From the NCBI RefSeq assembly GCF_027587205.1, contig NZ_JAPDOD010000056.1, positions 1 to 56,694 of the forward strand: 56,694 nt of DNA. Reading direction: 5' to 3'. Position numbers and translations under genes: made by a program. The notes beneath the pieces are model-generated. The model had not been told where the DNA came from. It worked only from the letters and a program-made list of their open reading frames with translations, and searched no databases. This DNA is from Solirubrobacter ginsenosidimutans (lineage in GTDB: Bacteria > Actinomycetota > Thermoleophilia > Solirubrobacterales > Solirubrobacteraceae). Positions within the stretch are counted from its first letter, which is position 1. Every line of letters begins with the position of its first letter. Positions 36,010-45,372 of the stretch are shown one piece after another.

Positions 36010-36867
36010 ATGCCCACCGAGCGCCGCAAGCCGCCGCACAACGTCAACGTCCTCATGCGCTGGGTCAACGAGCACGCGAAGGCGACTGACGTCGGCCGGA
36101 ATCGCCTGCAGCGCTGGATCTCGTACATGATCGTCGCCGCCATGCTCGACCGTGTCCGCGACGAGGACGACGATCCGGTGTTCGCCCTCAAAGGAGGCGT
36201 GGCGATGGAACTGCGGCTCGGGCTGAAGGCGCGAGCCACGACGGACTATGACGCCGCCTATCGCGAGCGCAGCGGCGACATGCTCGCGCGCCTCGACGAG
36301 GCACTCACCGGCGACTACGGCGATTTCGTGATCACCGGAGGCCGGCCCCAGGCCATCGGGAACACCGCCGCGGTCCGACTCGAGGTCAAGCTCGTATACC
36401 GAACGCGTCCTTGGGGCACGGTCACGCTCGAGGTCGCCCCGACGGAAGGCGATTCAGGCCGGGAGATCGAACGGGTGCCCGCGATCCCGCTAGGTCCGTT
36501 CGGGCTGCGTGGGCTCGAGGCTGTCCCGTGCGTCGCGGTCCGCTACCAGATCGCCCAGAAGCTGCACGCTTGCACGGAGGACTTCGCTTCAGGACCCCCG
36601 AACAACCGCGTCCGCGACCTCGTCGACGTGCTCATGCTCCAGGGCCTCATCGACGACATGGCGCGGGTCCGAGAGGCCTGCATCGAGATCTTCCAGTTGC
36701 GCGCCAAGCACCCGTGGCCGCCAACCGTGATCGTCTTCGAGCGCTGGCCCGAGCTATACGCCGCGCTCGCTGCGCAGATCGACTTCGATCCATCCGACGT
36801 CAACCGAGCGGCGGCCGACGTCCAGGCGCTGATCGACGCGATCGACGCCGCTGACGGACCAACGTAG
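36010..36867 (+). CDS. abiEii: AbiEii-type nucleotidyltransferase toxin
   Basis: The 285-residue protein has the AbiEii nucleotidyltransferase motifs: FALKGGVAMELRL near 58-70, TTDYDAAYR near 77-85 with the DxD pair, and RYQIAQKLHACTE near 178-190. Family members modify RNA targets with nucleotides and stop growth; one studied homologue prefers GTP. With AbiEi it forms a type IV toxin-antitoxin/abortive infection module. All readable key residues are present, so it looks active. Confidence 0.87.
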   Translation: MPTERRKPPHNVNVLMRWVNEHAKATDVGRNRLQRWISYMIVAAMLDRVRDEDDDPVFALKGGVAMELRLGLKARATTDYDAAYRERSGDMLARLDEALTGDYGDFVITGGRPQAIGNTAAVRLEVKLVYRTRPWGTVTLEVAPTEGDSGREIERVPAIPLGPFGLRGLEAVPCVAVRYQIAQKLHACTEDFASGPPNNRVRDLVDVLMLQGLIDDMARVREACIEIFQLRAKHPWPPTVIVFERWPELYAALAAQIDFDPSDVNRAAADVQALIDAIDAADGPT

Positions 36868-36886
36868 AGCCGTCCACGCACGCTGA

Positions 36887-37276
36887 TCAGACCGCCGGGT
36901 CGAGCAAATCAGCCGTCGCGTCCTCGGGCGGATAGCCGTATGCGTAGACGAGCAGGTCGACATCGCCGTGGTTCGCGCTCTGCAGCGGCGTCCCGGGCGG
37001 CACGTTCACGACTCCACCAGTCGGCACGTCCACACGCTCCGGCGTCTCGCCCAGATAGATCGACAACTCGCCGGCGAGCACGACGAACGTCTCCTCCTGG
37101 ATCGGGTGCCGATGGCGCTTGCCTCTCGCTCCGGGCTCATAGCGCCACACATTCCCCCGCACGTGCGTCGATCCGATGGCGTCGCTCAACTCGGCGACGT
37201 GCCGAGCCGGCTCGCCAGGCTCGTGCGGCCGGGTGATCCACTCGAACTCGTCCGGCCGAATCGCGCGAAAACTCAT
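36887..37276 (-). CDS. Single-domain cupin protein
   Basis: The 129-residue protein has a cupin barrel with RHRHPIQEETFVVLAGELSIYLG near 54-76, where two His and a Glu could bind metal, then VVNVPPGTPLQSANHGD with the second-motif His. Enzymatic, sugar-binding or sensing roles are all possible. It overlaps the excisionase-like gene by ATGA and so belongs to the relaxase-xis-cupin operon of the element. Confidence 0.8.
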   Translation of the reverse strand: MSFRAIRPDEFEWITRPHEPGEPARHVAELSDAIGSTHVRGNVWRYEPGARGKRHRHPIQEETFVVLAGELSIYLGETPERVDVPTGGVVNVPPGTPLQSANHGDVDLLVYAYGYPPEDATADLLDPAV

Positions 37277-37512
37277 CCGACGAGCCTAGGACGCACGGGC
37301 TCTACGAGATACCGCGCGTTCCGCTGCGCCCAGCGCTCGAGCTCGATTGGCTGGACCAGGATCAGCTGCCCCGACGGAATGAGCTTCAGCTCGGCCTGCA
37401 CAAACCGCTCGAAATGGCTCACGCTCATGCCGATCGAGATCGCCGACTCCTCTCGTGTGTAGGCATACCGGCGCACCGGCTCGATCGGTCGCTGCGGCAT
37501 CTTCTTCGGCAT
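37273..37512 (-). CDS. Excisionase-like small DNA-binding protein
   Basis: The 79-residue basic protein has a MerR-type winged helix-turn-helix: YTREESAISIGMSVSHFERF, then a wing (LKLIPSGQLILVQPIELERW). Size and pattern fit Xis/AlpA-type excisionases, which bend attachment DNA and steer the integrase towards excision. It begins 4 bases after the relaxase stop and overlaps the cupin start. ATG 37512 is preferred to 37533, which would overlap the relaxase. It could instead be an accessory mobilisation protein. Confidence 0.7.
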   Translation of the reverse strand: MPKKMPQRPIEPVRRYAYTREESAISIGMSVSHFERFVQAELKLIPSGQLILVQPIELERWAQRNARYLVEPVRPRLVG

Positions 37513-37516
37513 GTGA

Positions 37517-40375
37517 TCAGAGCTCCCGTCCACGTTGTTGTCCTAGTACTCGCTGCGTCGCCCGCTCGGCCATCGCCTCGTAGCGACTCTTCACGTCGTC
37601 TTCGCTCTGGACCTCGAAGGGCCGCGATCCATGCGCCTGCTCAATCTCGGCGCGCCGCTCGTCCGCGATCACTCGCGTGGCAGCCAACTCGCGAGCCCGG
37701 GCCGCATCGAGCCGCCGACGGCGTCCGGGGAGCCAAGTGCGGCCGCGCTCCTCGAGCGCGCGCCGCTCGCGCGTCGCAGCGGCGAGTTCATCCTCGCGCT
37801 CGCGGGAGGCGGGCCTTCCGGAGTCGATCGCCAGTACCTGCGCTTCACTCGACTCCATCGACCGCCTGAGCCGCTCGAACGCTCCGATGCCCGCCTGGTC
37901 GACCGGCGCGAACTCAGCCCGCCCGTCCTCCTCGCGCTCGGCGACGTAGAGCCGATTCGACTCGCGCCCGCGGCTGAGCGCCACGTACGCCCACTCGTTG
38001 CCGACGTTGCCGCTCGCCAGGACGAGCGAGTGATCCACCGTGAGCCCTTGCGCGACGTGGCCGGTGATGGCATAGCCATGCAGCAGCGTGGGGTCGCCGT
38101 CCCGCGTCGTCCCGTGCAGGAACTCTCGGTCCAGCCGCACGCGCCGACCGTCGACCTCCAGGGCCAGGGCGATCGCTGCCGGATCGGCTTCGGTCACTCT
38201 GCCGCGCTGTCCGTTGCTGACGCCGAGACGCGAGTCGTTCTGCTTCACGACAACCCGATCGCCGACCCCGAACGAGCCGCCGGCCAGGTCGACTTCCGGA
38301 CCGCTCACGTCTCCACGGGCTCGAAGCTGCATTCGCGCACGGCTATTCAGATCGGCAACATCGGCCCGCAGCCGAGCAATCATCACGCTCTGGTCGCTGT
38401 CGCCCAGAGCAAGCCAGTCGGCGACAAGCCGTGTCCGGATGTCGTCGCTTGTCGGCTCGACAACCAAGCGCTCGTGGCTGGCGTACAGACCGAGCGCTTC
38501 GTCAGCGCGGCCCTCACGCAAGTGATCGAGAGCGACACGCTCCCATCGGTTGACCTGTCGCACGTTCTCGGTGAGCTCGATCGCCAGCCCTCGCTGAACA
38601 AGTCCGCGAAACGCACCGCCAGCACCGATCTCGGGCAACTGCCGGTGGTCGCCGATCAGCACGACCTTGCCCTCAACGCGCCCGACCTGGTCGACGAGCT
38701 CCGCCAGCTCCCGAGTGGGAACCACGCCGGCCTCATCAACCACCAGTACGCAATGGCGAGGCAAACCGGCCCCACCCCCGCGGCGAAGATCGCCGAGCAA
38801 CGCCGCGATACTCGTGCTCTGAATCCCGGCGCCGGTCTGCATTTCGTTCGCCGCACGCCGCGCCGCCGCAACGCCGAGCACCGGAAAGCCGGCGGCCTGC
38901 CATGCCTCCCGCGCTGCACCGAGCGCGAACGTCTTGCCCGTCCCTGCCTTCCCGGCCACCACCGCGACACCGTCCCCGCTGAGACACAACGCCTCGACCA
39001 TTCGCCGCTGCTCCTCGGACAATGTCGACCTGGACTCAATCGCCCGCTCGACGTCGTCATCGCCGGCCATACCGGCGCGACCCCCACGGCTGGATGCCAC
39101 ACGATCGATGAACCGCTGTTCAAGCGCGAGATGTTCCGGAGTTGAGTAGCGCGTCCGCTCGACCGCCACTGGCATCACGCGCCCATCCCGGCGTCGGAAT
39201 ACCTCATCCGGGTCACGTGTTTCGTCGTCCGGCACGAGCGCCACTGCTCGCGTCTCAAGAAACAGCTTCGCGGCCCGCTCCAGCTGACTGGCCTCGACGG
39301 CATTCCCGGTGGGTAGCGCCTCGCAGAGCGCCTGAATCACCTCGCCGGTCGAGAACGTTGCTGACCGACTAGTGATGCCAGTCGACCGAACCAACGCATC
39401 GAACACCTTCTCCCAGCGCGGCTCATCGACGTCACGTCCACGCACACGCGCGACGAACAGCGCGAGCTCGCGCTCGCCAAACCCAAGCTCCCCGGCTCGC
39501 ACCTTCCACTCGGCGACTAGCTCGCCGGCATCGACCTTCGACTTGACCGCCCGCGTCGCCAACGCCGCGGCTTCCGCAGCCCGAGCTCCGGACGTGCCAC
39601 GCTCTTCCAACGCCGCATCGATCTCGGCGCGGCGCCGACTGAACGCTTTCATCACCACGCGCGGCACTCCGACGACCTCAGCGATTCCTTTCCGCACTGG
39701 GCTCCACTCGATGCCGAGCGTCCGCGTCAGCTCACTTCGCAGCACGGCCTGGTAGACGAAGCTCGCGGTGCGCGCGTGCGCGTACAGCCGCCGGCCATCA
39801 AGCGCCGACCAGCGCCCGTCAAGCCCGCGCCCCAAGTTTGCGACGAGCACGTGCGTATGCAGCTGCGGATCGCCAGCGCGCGACGTCCTATGCCGAAACG
39901 CCGCGGCAATCAGCCCAGGCGCCTCCTCGACAATGACACCGCCATGGCCACGCCGGACAGCTGCTGCGTTCCTCTCGAGATATCCAGCTGCTTGCAGCAC
40001 CGCGATGTCATGCGCAGCGCGAACGCGCTCATGGAGCCTGACCTCGCCGATCCCAAAGAGCACGCTGACGCTCTTCGGCGCCGAGAACGTGAGATCGAAC
40101 CCGGCCACGCGCGCCCGACTCGACGAGCTCCGCAACTCGCGGCCGTCCTGAGGATGCGCTCCGGCGAGCACTCGCCGCAGAGCGTCAGCTCCGACGTCGT
40201 CGCGAAGCCCGATTTCGTATCCGGCCGATCCGATCCAACGTCCGCGTGCCTCGTGTGGGCCGAGATAATAGTCCTCGACGCCACTCCCGACGCTCTGCAC
40301 GACGTCGACCCGCGCCTCGGCCTGGTCGAGGTAGTACTTGGCCTGTCCGGCCGCGAGCTTGCCGATCGAAAGCAC
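37517..40375 (-). CDS. MobF-family relaxase with helicase domain (TrwC/TraI-like)
   Basis: The 952-residue protein has a TrwC relaxase domain: the tyrosine pair KYYLDQ (Tyr14-Tyr15), FDLTFSAPKSVSVLFG near 93-108, and metal His in RHRTS (162) and LHTHVLVAN (173, 175). A RecD-like helicase follows with Walker A VAGKAGTGKT near 470, VLVVDEAG and IGDHRQLPEIGAGG, and the C-terminal motif WAYVALSRGR. The relaxase nicks oriT, stays bound to the 5' end and unwinds DNA for conjugation. It starts at GTG 40375. No coupling protein is encoded, so the element is mobilizable, not self-transmissible. Confidence 0.93.
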   Translation of the reverse strand: MLSIGKLAAGQAKYYLDQAEARVDVVQSVGSGVEDYYLGPHEARGRWIGSAGYEIGLRDDVGADALRRVLAGAHPQDGRELRSSSSRARVAGFDLTFSAPKSVSVLFGIGEVRLHERVRAAHDIAVLQAAGYLERNAAAVRRGHGGVIVEEAPGLIAAAFRHRTSRAGDPQLHTHVLVANLGRGLDGRWSALDGRRLYAHARTASFVYQAVLRSELTRTLGIEWSPVRKGIAEVVGVPRVVMKAFSRRRAEIDAALEERGTSGARAAEAAALATRAVKSKVDAGELVAEWKVRAGELGFGERELALFVARVRGRDVDEPRWEKVFDALVRSTGITSRSATFSTGEVIQALCEALPTGNAVEASQLERAAKLFLETRAVALVPDDETRDPDEVFRRRDGRVMPVAVERTRYSTPEHLALEQRFIDRVASSRGGRAGMAGDDDVERAIESRSTLSEEQRRMVEALCLSGDGVAVVAGKAGTGKTFALGAAREAWQAAGFPVLGVAAARRAANEMQTGAGIQSTSIAALLGDLRRGGGAGLPRHCVLVVDEAGVVPTRELAELVDQVGRVEGKVVLIGDHRQLPEIGAGGAFRGLVQRGLAIELTENVRQVNRWERVALDHLREGRADEALGLYASHERLVVEPTSDDIRTRLVADWLALGDSDQSVMIARLRADVADLNSRARMQLRARGDVSGPEVDLAGGSFGVGDRVVVKQNDSRLGVSNGQRGRVTEADPAAIALALEVDGRRVRLDREFLHGTTRDGDPTLLHGYAITGHVAQGLTVDHSLVLASGNVGNEWAYVALSRGRESNRLYVAEREEDGRAEFAPVDQAGIGAFERLRRSMESSEAQVLAIDSGRPASREREDELAAATRERRALEERGRTWLPGRRRRLDAARARELAATRVIADERRAEIEQAHGSRPFEVQSEDDVKSRYEAMAERATQRVLGQQRGREL

Positions 40376-40748
40376 TGTTCCTCGCCCTAAGCCGCCGAGG
40401 GACGCGTTCTGGCAAATAACCTCGTCCGAGTAGCTCTTGATCGATCTCGATTGCGGTCTCCCACTACCTATCTAGCCGGTGAGAACCTCCTCGCGGCCAC
40501 GCGCGGCCTGCGCCGCTTGAGCCTTCGGTCGAGGCGTGACGACCCCGAGGATGATTAGCCTCCCGGCGCTGGCCCGCCCAGCGGGGAGCGTTACCCCCGC
40601 CTGATGTGCCGCGGCGACGGATGGCGAGTGGCCCGAGGAGCACCTGCACCCCGGTGCAGGGGTGTGCACGGGTCTTTGCAGGATCTCGGCGTGCGATCTG
40701 GAGGACCTGCTCTTCGCCGGACTGCGCGGGCAAGGGTCACAGTGCACC
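40376..40748. other. Non-coding stretch upstream of the relaxase; candidate oriT
   Basis: No gene can be supported in these 373 bases between two divergent genes. They contain the hairpin GCGGGG (40581-40586)/CCCCGC (40595-40600) and the tight hairpin CCTGCACC (40643-40650)/GGTGCAGG (40653-40660). MobF oriT sites usually lie beside the relaxase gene and contain inverted repeats near nic. No nic sequence can be named from sequence alone. Confidence 0.4.
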
Positions 40749-41909
40749 ATGCTTGTCCTAATGAGCACTATTCAAACGAAGCTAGTCCGCATTCTGATGG
40801 CTCTTGCGGTAGCGGGCGCGGTCCTCCTCGCAGTCGCTGCAGTGGTCGCCTTCATTCGCGTGTCCGCCGACTGGCTCGCAGCGACGGACGGAATCGCAGA
40901 CCCGACGAAGCGCGCAGAAGAGACCGGTCGCGCACGCACTGTCGTCCTAGCGGTCCTCGCTGGCACGCTGGCTGCGGTGGGGGCCTATTACACCCATCGC
41001 AACTACCAGCTCACCAGGCAAGGGCAAATCACCGAACGATTCACGCGCGCCGTCGATCAACTGGGGAATCGCGACAGCATGGACGTACGCCTCGGGGGAA
41101 TCTATGCGCTTGAGCGCGTTGCGCGAGATTCCGCATACGACCATGGCCCAATCGTTGAGATCCTGACGGCCTTCGTCCGCGAACGCACTCCGATCCCGGA
41201 TGAAGACGTCATCGAAAACCTCATCCAGATGGAACCCGACGTCTACCCGAAGCCGCCGGAAGCAGACGTCCAGGCCGCGCTGACCGTGCTCGGGAGACGC
41301 AAGGCCGCGTACGATCCGCCCGCGCCATGGCGGATCAACTTCGCGGGCTGCTATCTGCCAAGGGCGCATCTGCAGGGAGCACAACTGCAGCGGGCCGACC
41401 TCTCTTACACGGTCCTGACCGATGCGAAGCTCGAAAGGTCGGTGCTGACTAATGCACGGCTTGTCGGCGCCAAGATGTACATGACCAACTTGACGGACGC
41501 GAAGCTAACGGGCGTGAATCTTCGTGAGGCGTTCGCGAACCGAGCAGTCTTTGCCTCGGCCGATCTGTCTGAGGCCGTTTTGGCAGGCGGTCGGTTTCGG
41601 GGCGCAGAATTCGTCTATGCGGCGCTTCGGGACGCCAAGCTTGACGACGCTGATCTCGAAGGTGCGAGCCTCAGCGGCTCGAATCTCGCCGGGGCGAGTC
41701 TGAGTGGTGCAAATCTCGCCAACGCATCGCTGACGCGGGCGGACCTCAGCGCATCGCACCTGGACGGCGCCCGATTCGGCGGCGCCGATTTCCGGTCGGC
41801 CCGGCTCGGAAATGCCCGCTACGACTCAGACACGGTATGGCCGAACGGCTTCGATCCGGTCGCGGCCGGCGCGGCTTGCATCAGCGCCTCGGCAGACGCA
41901 GGCTCTTGA
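40749..41909 (+). CDS. Membrane-anchored pentapeptide-repeat protein
   Basis: The 386-residue protein has two membrane helices (about 14-38 and 74-92), a cytoplasmic segment with ITERFTRAVDQLGNRDSMDV and RLGGIYALERVARDS, and then about 30 pentapeptide units (A(D/N)LxxA type, about 215-360) forming a right-handed beta helix. The anchored form with the ITERF-ALERVA segment is common in actinobacteria; its job is unknown. It lies 55 bases before SIR2 on the same strand and so may belong to the same defence operon. ATG 40761 is an alternative start. Confidence 0.82.
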   Translation: MLVLMSTIQTKLVRILMALAVAGAVLLAVAAVVAFIRVSADWLAATDGIADPTKRAEETGRARTVVLAVLAGTLAAVGAYYTHRNYQLTRQGQITERFTRAVDQLGNRDSMDVRLGGIYALERVARDSAYDHGPIVEILTAFVRERTPIPDEDVIENLIQMEPDVYPKPPEADVQAALTVLGRRKAAYDPPAPWRINFAGCYLPRAHLQGAQLQRADLSYTVLTDAKLERSVLTNARLVGAKMYMTNLTDAKLTGVNLREAFANRAVFASADLSEAVLAGGRFRGAEFVYAALRDAKLDDADLEGASLSGSNLAGASLSGANLANASLTRADLSASHLDGARFGGADFRSARLGNARYDSDTVWPNGFDPVAAGAACISASADAGS

Positions 41910-41964
41910 CTTTGGTCAACGAGGTTGTAGACGATTGACAGATGCTTCCCGGTGAGCGTTCCAC

Positions 41965-43230
41965 GTGACCGACCTGCTCCGAATCCGAAATGAGGAAGTG
42001 GATCTGGGTGAACACCCGGACCCGGGGACCCTGCGAGGCAAGGTCGAGCCGTGGTTGGCGGCCGTCCTTCAGAGCGAACACCTATCGCTGCTTCTCGGGA
42101 ACGGGCTTGCGATGGCGATCGGCTACGCCGCCGACGCCGTGCCGCCAACGATGGCAGCGAGTCCGTTTTCCGGCCAACTGGCGGACGAAGTCGAGGCCGC
42201 GGCAAAGCGGTCAGCTGCCGCGACTGGCCGAGGCAGTCCCAACATCGAGGATCGAATTCGAACCGCCCTGGCGCTTCAGGCTGGGTTGGAGATCATGGGC
42301 GACTCTCGATCCGAGCTTTGGGCTGATCAGATCGACGGAGCGCTTCGCGGGCTGCTGTCCGAGGTTCTCGCGGGCGAGCGGGGAATCAAGAAAGCAGTTG
42401 AGGCCGCGTCCGACTCCGGACTTACAGCACATCGACTGCTTGTCTCATTTCTCCTGACGTTCGCGAGCAGGAGCGCCTCTCGCGATCGCCTCAACCTCTT
42501 TACGACGAACTACGACCGCATTGTCGAGTTCGGATGCGATCTTGCTGGCCTCCGGCCGATCGATCGATTTGTCGGAGCGCTCGAACCAGTCTTCCGTTCA
42601 TCGCGCGTCGACGTTGACCAGCACTACAACCCTCCCGGTATACGCGGCGAGCCTCGCTATCTGGAGGGAGTACTTCGACTAGGCAAGATCCATGGCTCTC
42701 TGGACTGGCGTTTCCGGAACGGCGCACTGCGCCGCGTCGGCCTGCCATTCGGCGCCGATCCAGGGCATCCCGAGATCCTGCCGGACCCCGCGCTTGGACT
42801 CATGATCTATCCGAATCCGGCCAAAGATGTTGAAACCCTTCTTTATCCGTATGCCGAGTTGATGCGGGACATGTCAGCGGCGCTCTGCAGGCCCAACTCC
42901 GCCTTGGTTACCTACGGATATGGATTTGGGGACGACCACATCAACCGCGTCATCGCAGACATGCTTGCGATTCCTTCGACGCACCTGGTTGTTATTTCTT
43001 TTGACTGGTGCGAAGGTCGGCTGGCGCGCTTCCTCGATCGTTCAGGTCGTCCCGCCCAGGTGACGCTGATGGTCGGCAGCCACTTCGGCTCCCTGCCGAC
43101 ACTGGTCGATCACTATCTTCCTAAGCCAGCGATTGACACCATCAGTCTCCGAGAGGCCGAGTTGCGCCAACGTCGGCAGCCGAGACCATCTGAAAGTTCC
43201 GATGTAGGTGGAGGGGGAGTGTCGTCCTGA
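41965..43230 (+). CDS. SIR2-like NADase of a SIR2-HerA defence pair
   Basis: The 421-residue protein has a SIR2-type NAD-binding fold: LLLGNGLAM near 42-50, FTTNYDRIVE with Asn182, GKIHGSLDW with the likely catalytic His243, and VTYGYGFGDDHIN near 304-316. SIR2-HerA systems form large complexes that degrade NAD+ when phage infect, causing abortive infection. The start is GTG 41965 with GGTGAG eight bases upstream. Its stop overlaps the probable CTG start of HerA. Lower GC than the chromosome suggests recent transfer. Confidence 0.88.
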   Translation: MTDLLRIRNEEVDLGEHPDPGTLRGKVEPWLAAVLQSEHLSLLLGNGLAMAIGYAADAVPPTMAASPFSGQLADEVEAAAKRSAAATGRGSPNIEDRIRTALALQAGLEIMGDSRSELWADQIDGALRGLLSEVLAGERGIKKAVEAASDSGLTAHRLLVSFLLTFASRSASRDRLNLFTTNYDRIVEFGCDLAGLRPIDRFVGALEPVFRSSRVDVDQHYNPPGIRGEPRYLEGVLRLGKIHGSLDWRFRNGALRRVGLPFGADPGHPEILPDPALGLMIYPNPAKDVETLLYPYAELMRDMSAALCRPNSALVTYGYGFGDDHINRVIADMLAIPSTHLVVISFDWCEGRLARFLDRSGRPAQVTLMVGSHFGSLPTLVDHYLPKPAIDTISLREAELRQRRQPRPSESSDVGGGGVSS

Positions 43231-45338
43231 GCACTCCCGTTGAGCACGCAGCTTCCCTATCTGTGGGTACGGTCGAGTCGGTTGCTCCGCACGAGATCCG
43301 CGTATCGTTGGACCTCGATGCCCCTCAAGCCGTAGCGCTCAACGCTGGAGAGCCGCAACGGTTCCCGCGAATCAACGGTTTCGTTCTGATCCCGAACGAG
43401 ATCGGCTCTGTCGTCGGCATCGTGACGTGGCTTGGCGTGGAGCGGTCGCCATTCCCAAAACGCACTGGCCTTCGCGACTTCGGCCTCGTTGATCTGCCTT
43501 ATCCGCTCCGTAAGCTCACGCTGGTGCCCCTCGGGACTCTCAAGTCCCGCGTGGTAGGGGAAACGCTGGTCTACGAACTTCAACGTGGCGTCGCGAGTTT
43601 TCCCTCAGTCGGTGATCCGGTTTCGCTGCCTACTGCGGCACAGCTTCGCGCTCTGGTAGAGGCGCGAGACGTCGACCGCCGCGTGACGATTGGGCATTCG
43701 CCTCTTGGGGCAGACGCACGCGTGTCGGTCGATCCCGACAAGCTGTTCGGACGACACCTGGCGGTTCTCGGCAACACGGGCTCTGGCAAATCGTGTTCAG
43801 TTGCTGGCTTGATCCGATGGTCTCTCGAGGATGCGGCTGCAGCGCGCGTCGACAAGTCGAAACCCGTCAACGCTCGGTTCATCGTGCTCGATCCCAATGG
43901 GGAGTACCGCCGAACATTCGAAGATCTGGGCCAAGTGCGCCTGTTCGAGGTCGTCGGTGGGCAAATCGCTGAGTCCGAAAAGCCTAAGGCGCAGCCGCTG
44001 CGAGTGCCGGCGTGGATGTGGGACAGCCACGAGTGGGCCGCATTCGCACAGGCCGCGCCGGCAACCCAGCGTCCACTCCTGCTGCAAGGTCTTCGGAACA
44101 TGCGCTCCGGCGCGATCCTCGAAAGCGGGCCCGCCCTCCGTCTTGCGCGCATGGTCGGAGGGCATCGTGTGTTGTTGAGAGACCGCGTGGCGAGCGTCCC
44201 GGCGTACACGGGCCGCTACAAAGGCGCTAAGGACTGCGGAATCCAACTTGACGCCTTTGCTGAGGGTCTCGAGCGCTACCGAGGCGAGATTCCCGCGGCC
44301 GAGGGCGAGCTCGATGCGCTCATCGGAGGAATTCAGAGTGCGACAGCGTCGCGACGCAACGAATGGACGCCGCCAGGCGAGAATCGTCCGGTCGTCAGCT
44401 TTGATGATTTCAGCGAGGGAGCGCTTGAGGACGTCCTGGTCCTGATCGACAAACTTCTTGCGACACTTCCGTCCCCACACCCGCTGGGTGGGTCGAACGA
44501 AGACGCGCCGATCGAGTTCGACCCCACCGAACTCGCGGGCCATCTTGAAGTGCTCGCCGGAAGCGCAGAGTTCGCCCAGGCGGCTGCGTGGGCGGGAACG
44601 TTGCTCCTACGCGTTCGATCAATGCTCGCCGACTCCCGGGTGGGACCGATCGCCGCACCGCCGCAGGACATCACCCTCGCTCAGTGGCTTGAGGACTATC
44701 TCGGACTCCCGGACGGATCCAACGGCTCGATTGCAGTCCTCGATTTGTCACTCGTTCCCGCGGAGGTATTGCATCTTGTCATCGCGGTACTCTCACGCCT
44801 CATCTTCGAGGCACTTCAGCGTTATCGGCGGCTGAACGGGGTTGAGCTCCCAACAGCCTTGGTACTGGAAGAAGCGCACACTTTTGTTCAGCGGTATCTA
44901 CCCGATGAAACGATCTCGTTGGCTGGGCGTCAATGTCGGGAAACTTTCGAACGAATCGCCCGTGAAGGTCGAAAATTTGGGCTCGGCTTGGTCCTGAGCT
45001 CCCAGCGACCCTCGGAGCTTTCCCCGACGGTGCTCGCACAATGCAACACTTTCCTTCTTCACCGTCTAGTCAACGATCAAGATCAGCAACTCGTTGCGCG
45101 CCTCGTTCCCGACAACCTCGGCGGCCTTCTACGAGAATTGCCAAGTATGCCTTCGCAGCAAGCGATTCTTCTCGGATGGGCGACGCCGGTGCCAGTCCTT
45201 GTCGAGATGCGACACCTGCCGAAAGAACAGCGACCGCATGCGGCTGACCCTCAGTTTTGGGGTGTTTGGACAGGATCCGAGAAACGGGAGGCCGGATGGG
45301 AGCCCGTGATTACGGATTGGACGGGCGATTCGGGCTAG
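43227..45338 (+). CDS. herA: HerA-family ATPase of a SIR2-HerA defence pair
   Basis: The protein has a HerA N-terminal barrel (SVGTVESVAPHEIRV, INGFVLIPNEIGSVVGIV), Walker A AVLGNTGSGKS near residues 179-189, Walker B ALVLEEAHTF near 545, and the sensor/Arg region VLSSQRPSELSPTVL near 590. HerA hexamers use ATP on DNA ends; in this system they activate the SIR2 NADase. I prefer CTG 43227 (703 residues): GGAGGGGGAG ends seven bases upstream, it overlaps the SIR2 stop as CTGA, and the frame is open. GTG 43263 (691 residues) lacks a ribosome binding site. Confidence 0.88.
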   Translation: MSTPVEHAASLSVGTVESVAPHEIRVSLDLDAPQAVALNAGEPQRFPRINGFVLIPNEIGSVVGIVTWLGVERSPFPKRTGLRDFGLVDLPYPLRKLTLVPLGTLKSRVVGETLVYELQRGVASFPSVGDPVSLPTAAQLRALVEARDVDRRVTIGHSPLGADARVSVDPDKLFGRHLAVLGNTGSGKSCSVAGLIRWSLEDAAAARVDKSKPVNARFIVLDPNGEYRRTFEDLGQVRLFEVVGGQIAESEKPKAQPLRVPAWMWDSHEWAAFAQAAPATQRPLLLQGLRNMRSGAILESGPALRLARMVGGHRVLLRDRVASVPAYTGRYKGAKDCGIQLDAFAEGLERYRGEIPAAEGELDALIGGIQSATASRRNEWTPPGENRPVVSFDDFSEGALEDVLVLIDKLLATLPSPHPLGGSNEDAPIEFDPTELAGHLEVLAGSAEFAQAAAWAGTLLLRVRSMLADSRVGPIAAPPQDITLAQWLEDYLGLPDGSNGSIAVLDLSLVPAEVLHLVIAVLSRLIFEALQRYRRLNGVELPTALVLEEAHTFVQRYLPDETISLAGRQCRETFERIAREGRKFGLGLVLSSQRPSELSPTVLAQCNTFLLHRLVNDQDQQLVARLVPDNLGGLLRELPSMPSQQAILLGWATPVPVLVEMRHLPKEQRPHAADPQFWGVWTGSEKREAGWEPVITDWTGDSG

Positions 45339-45372
45339 ATCGATCCACGCCGCATCCGTCTACGGGTGACTC

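Noticed and set aside
37631..39145. 504-codon plus-strand frame inside the relaxase
   Set aside because: The opposite strand holds a complete MobF relaxase with all motifs; this frame has none.
43227..45338. HerA gene as a conjugative coupling ATPase
   Set aside because: It has a HerA N-terminal barrel, no membrane anchor and a SIR2 partner; coupling proteins of MobF systems look different.
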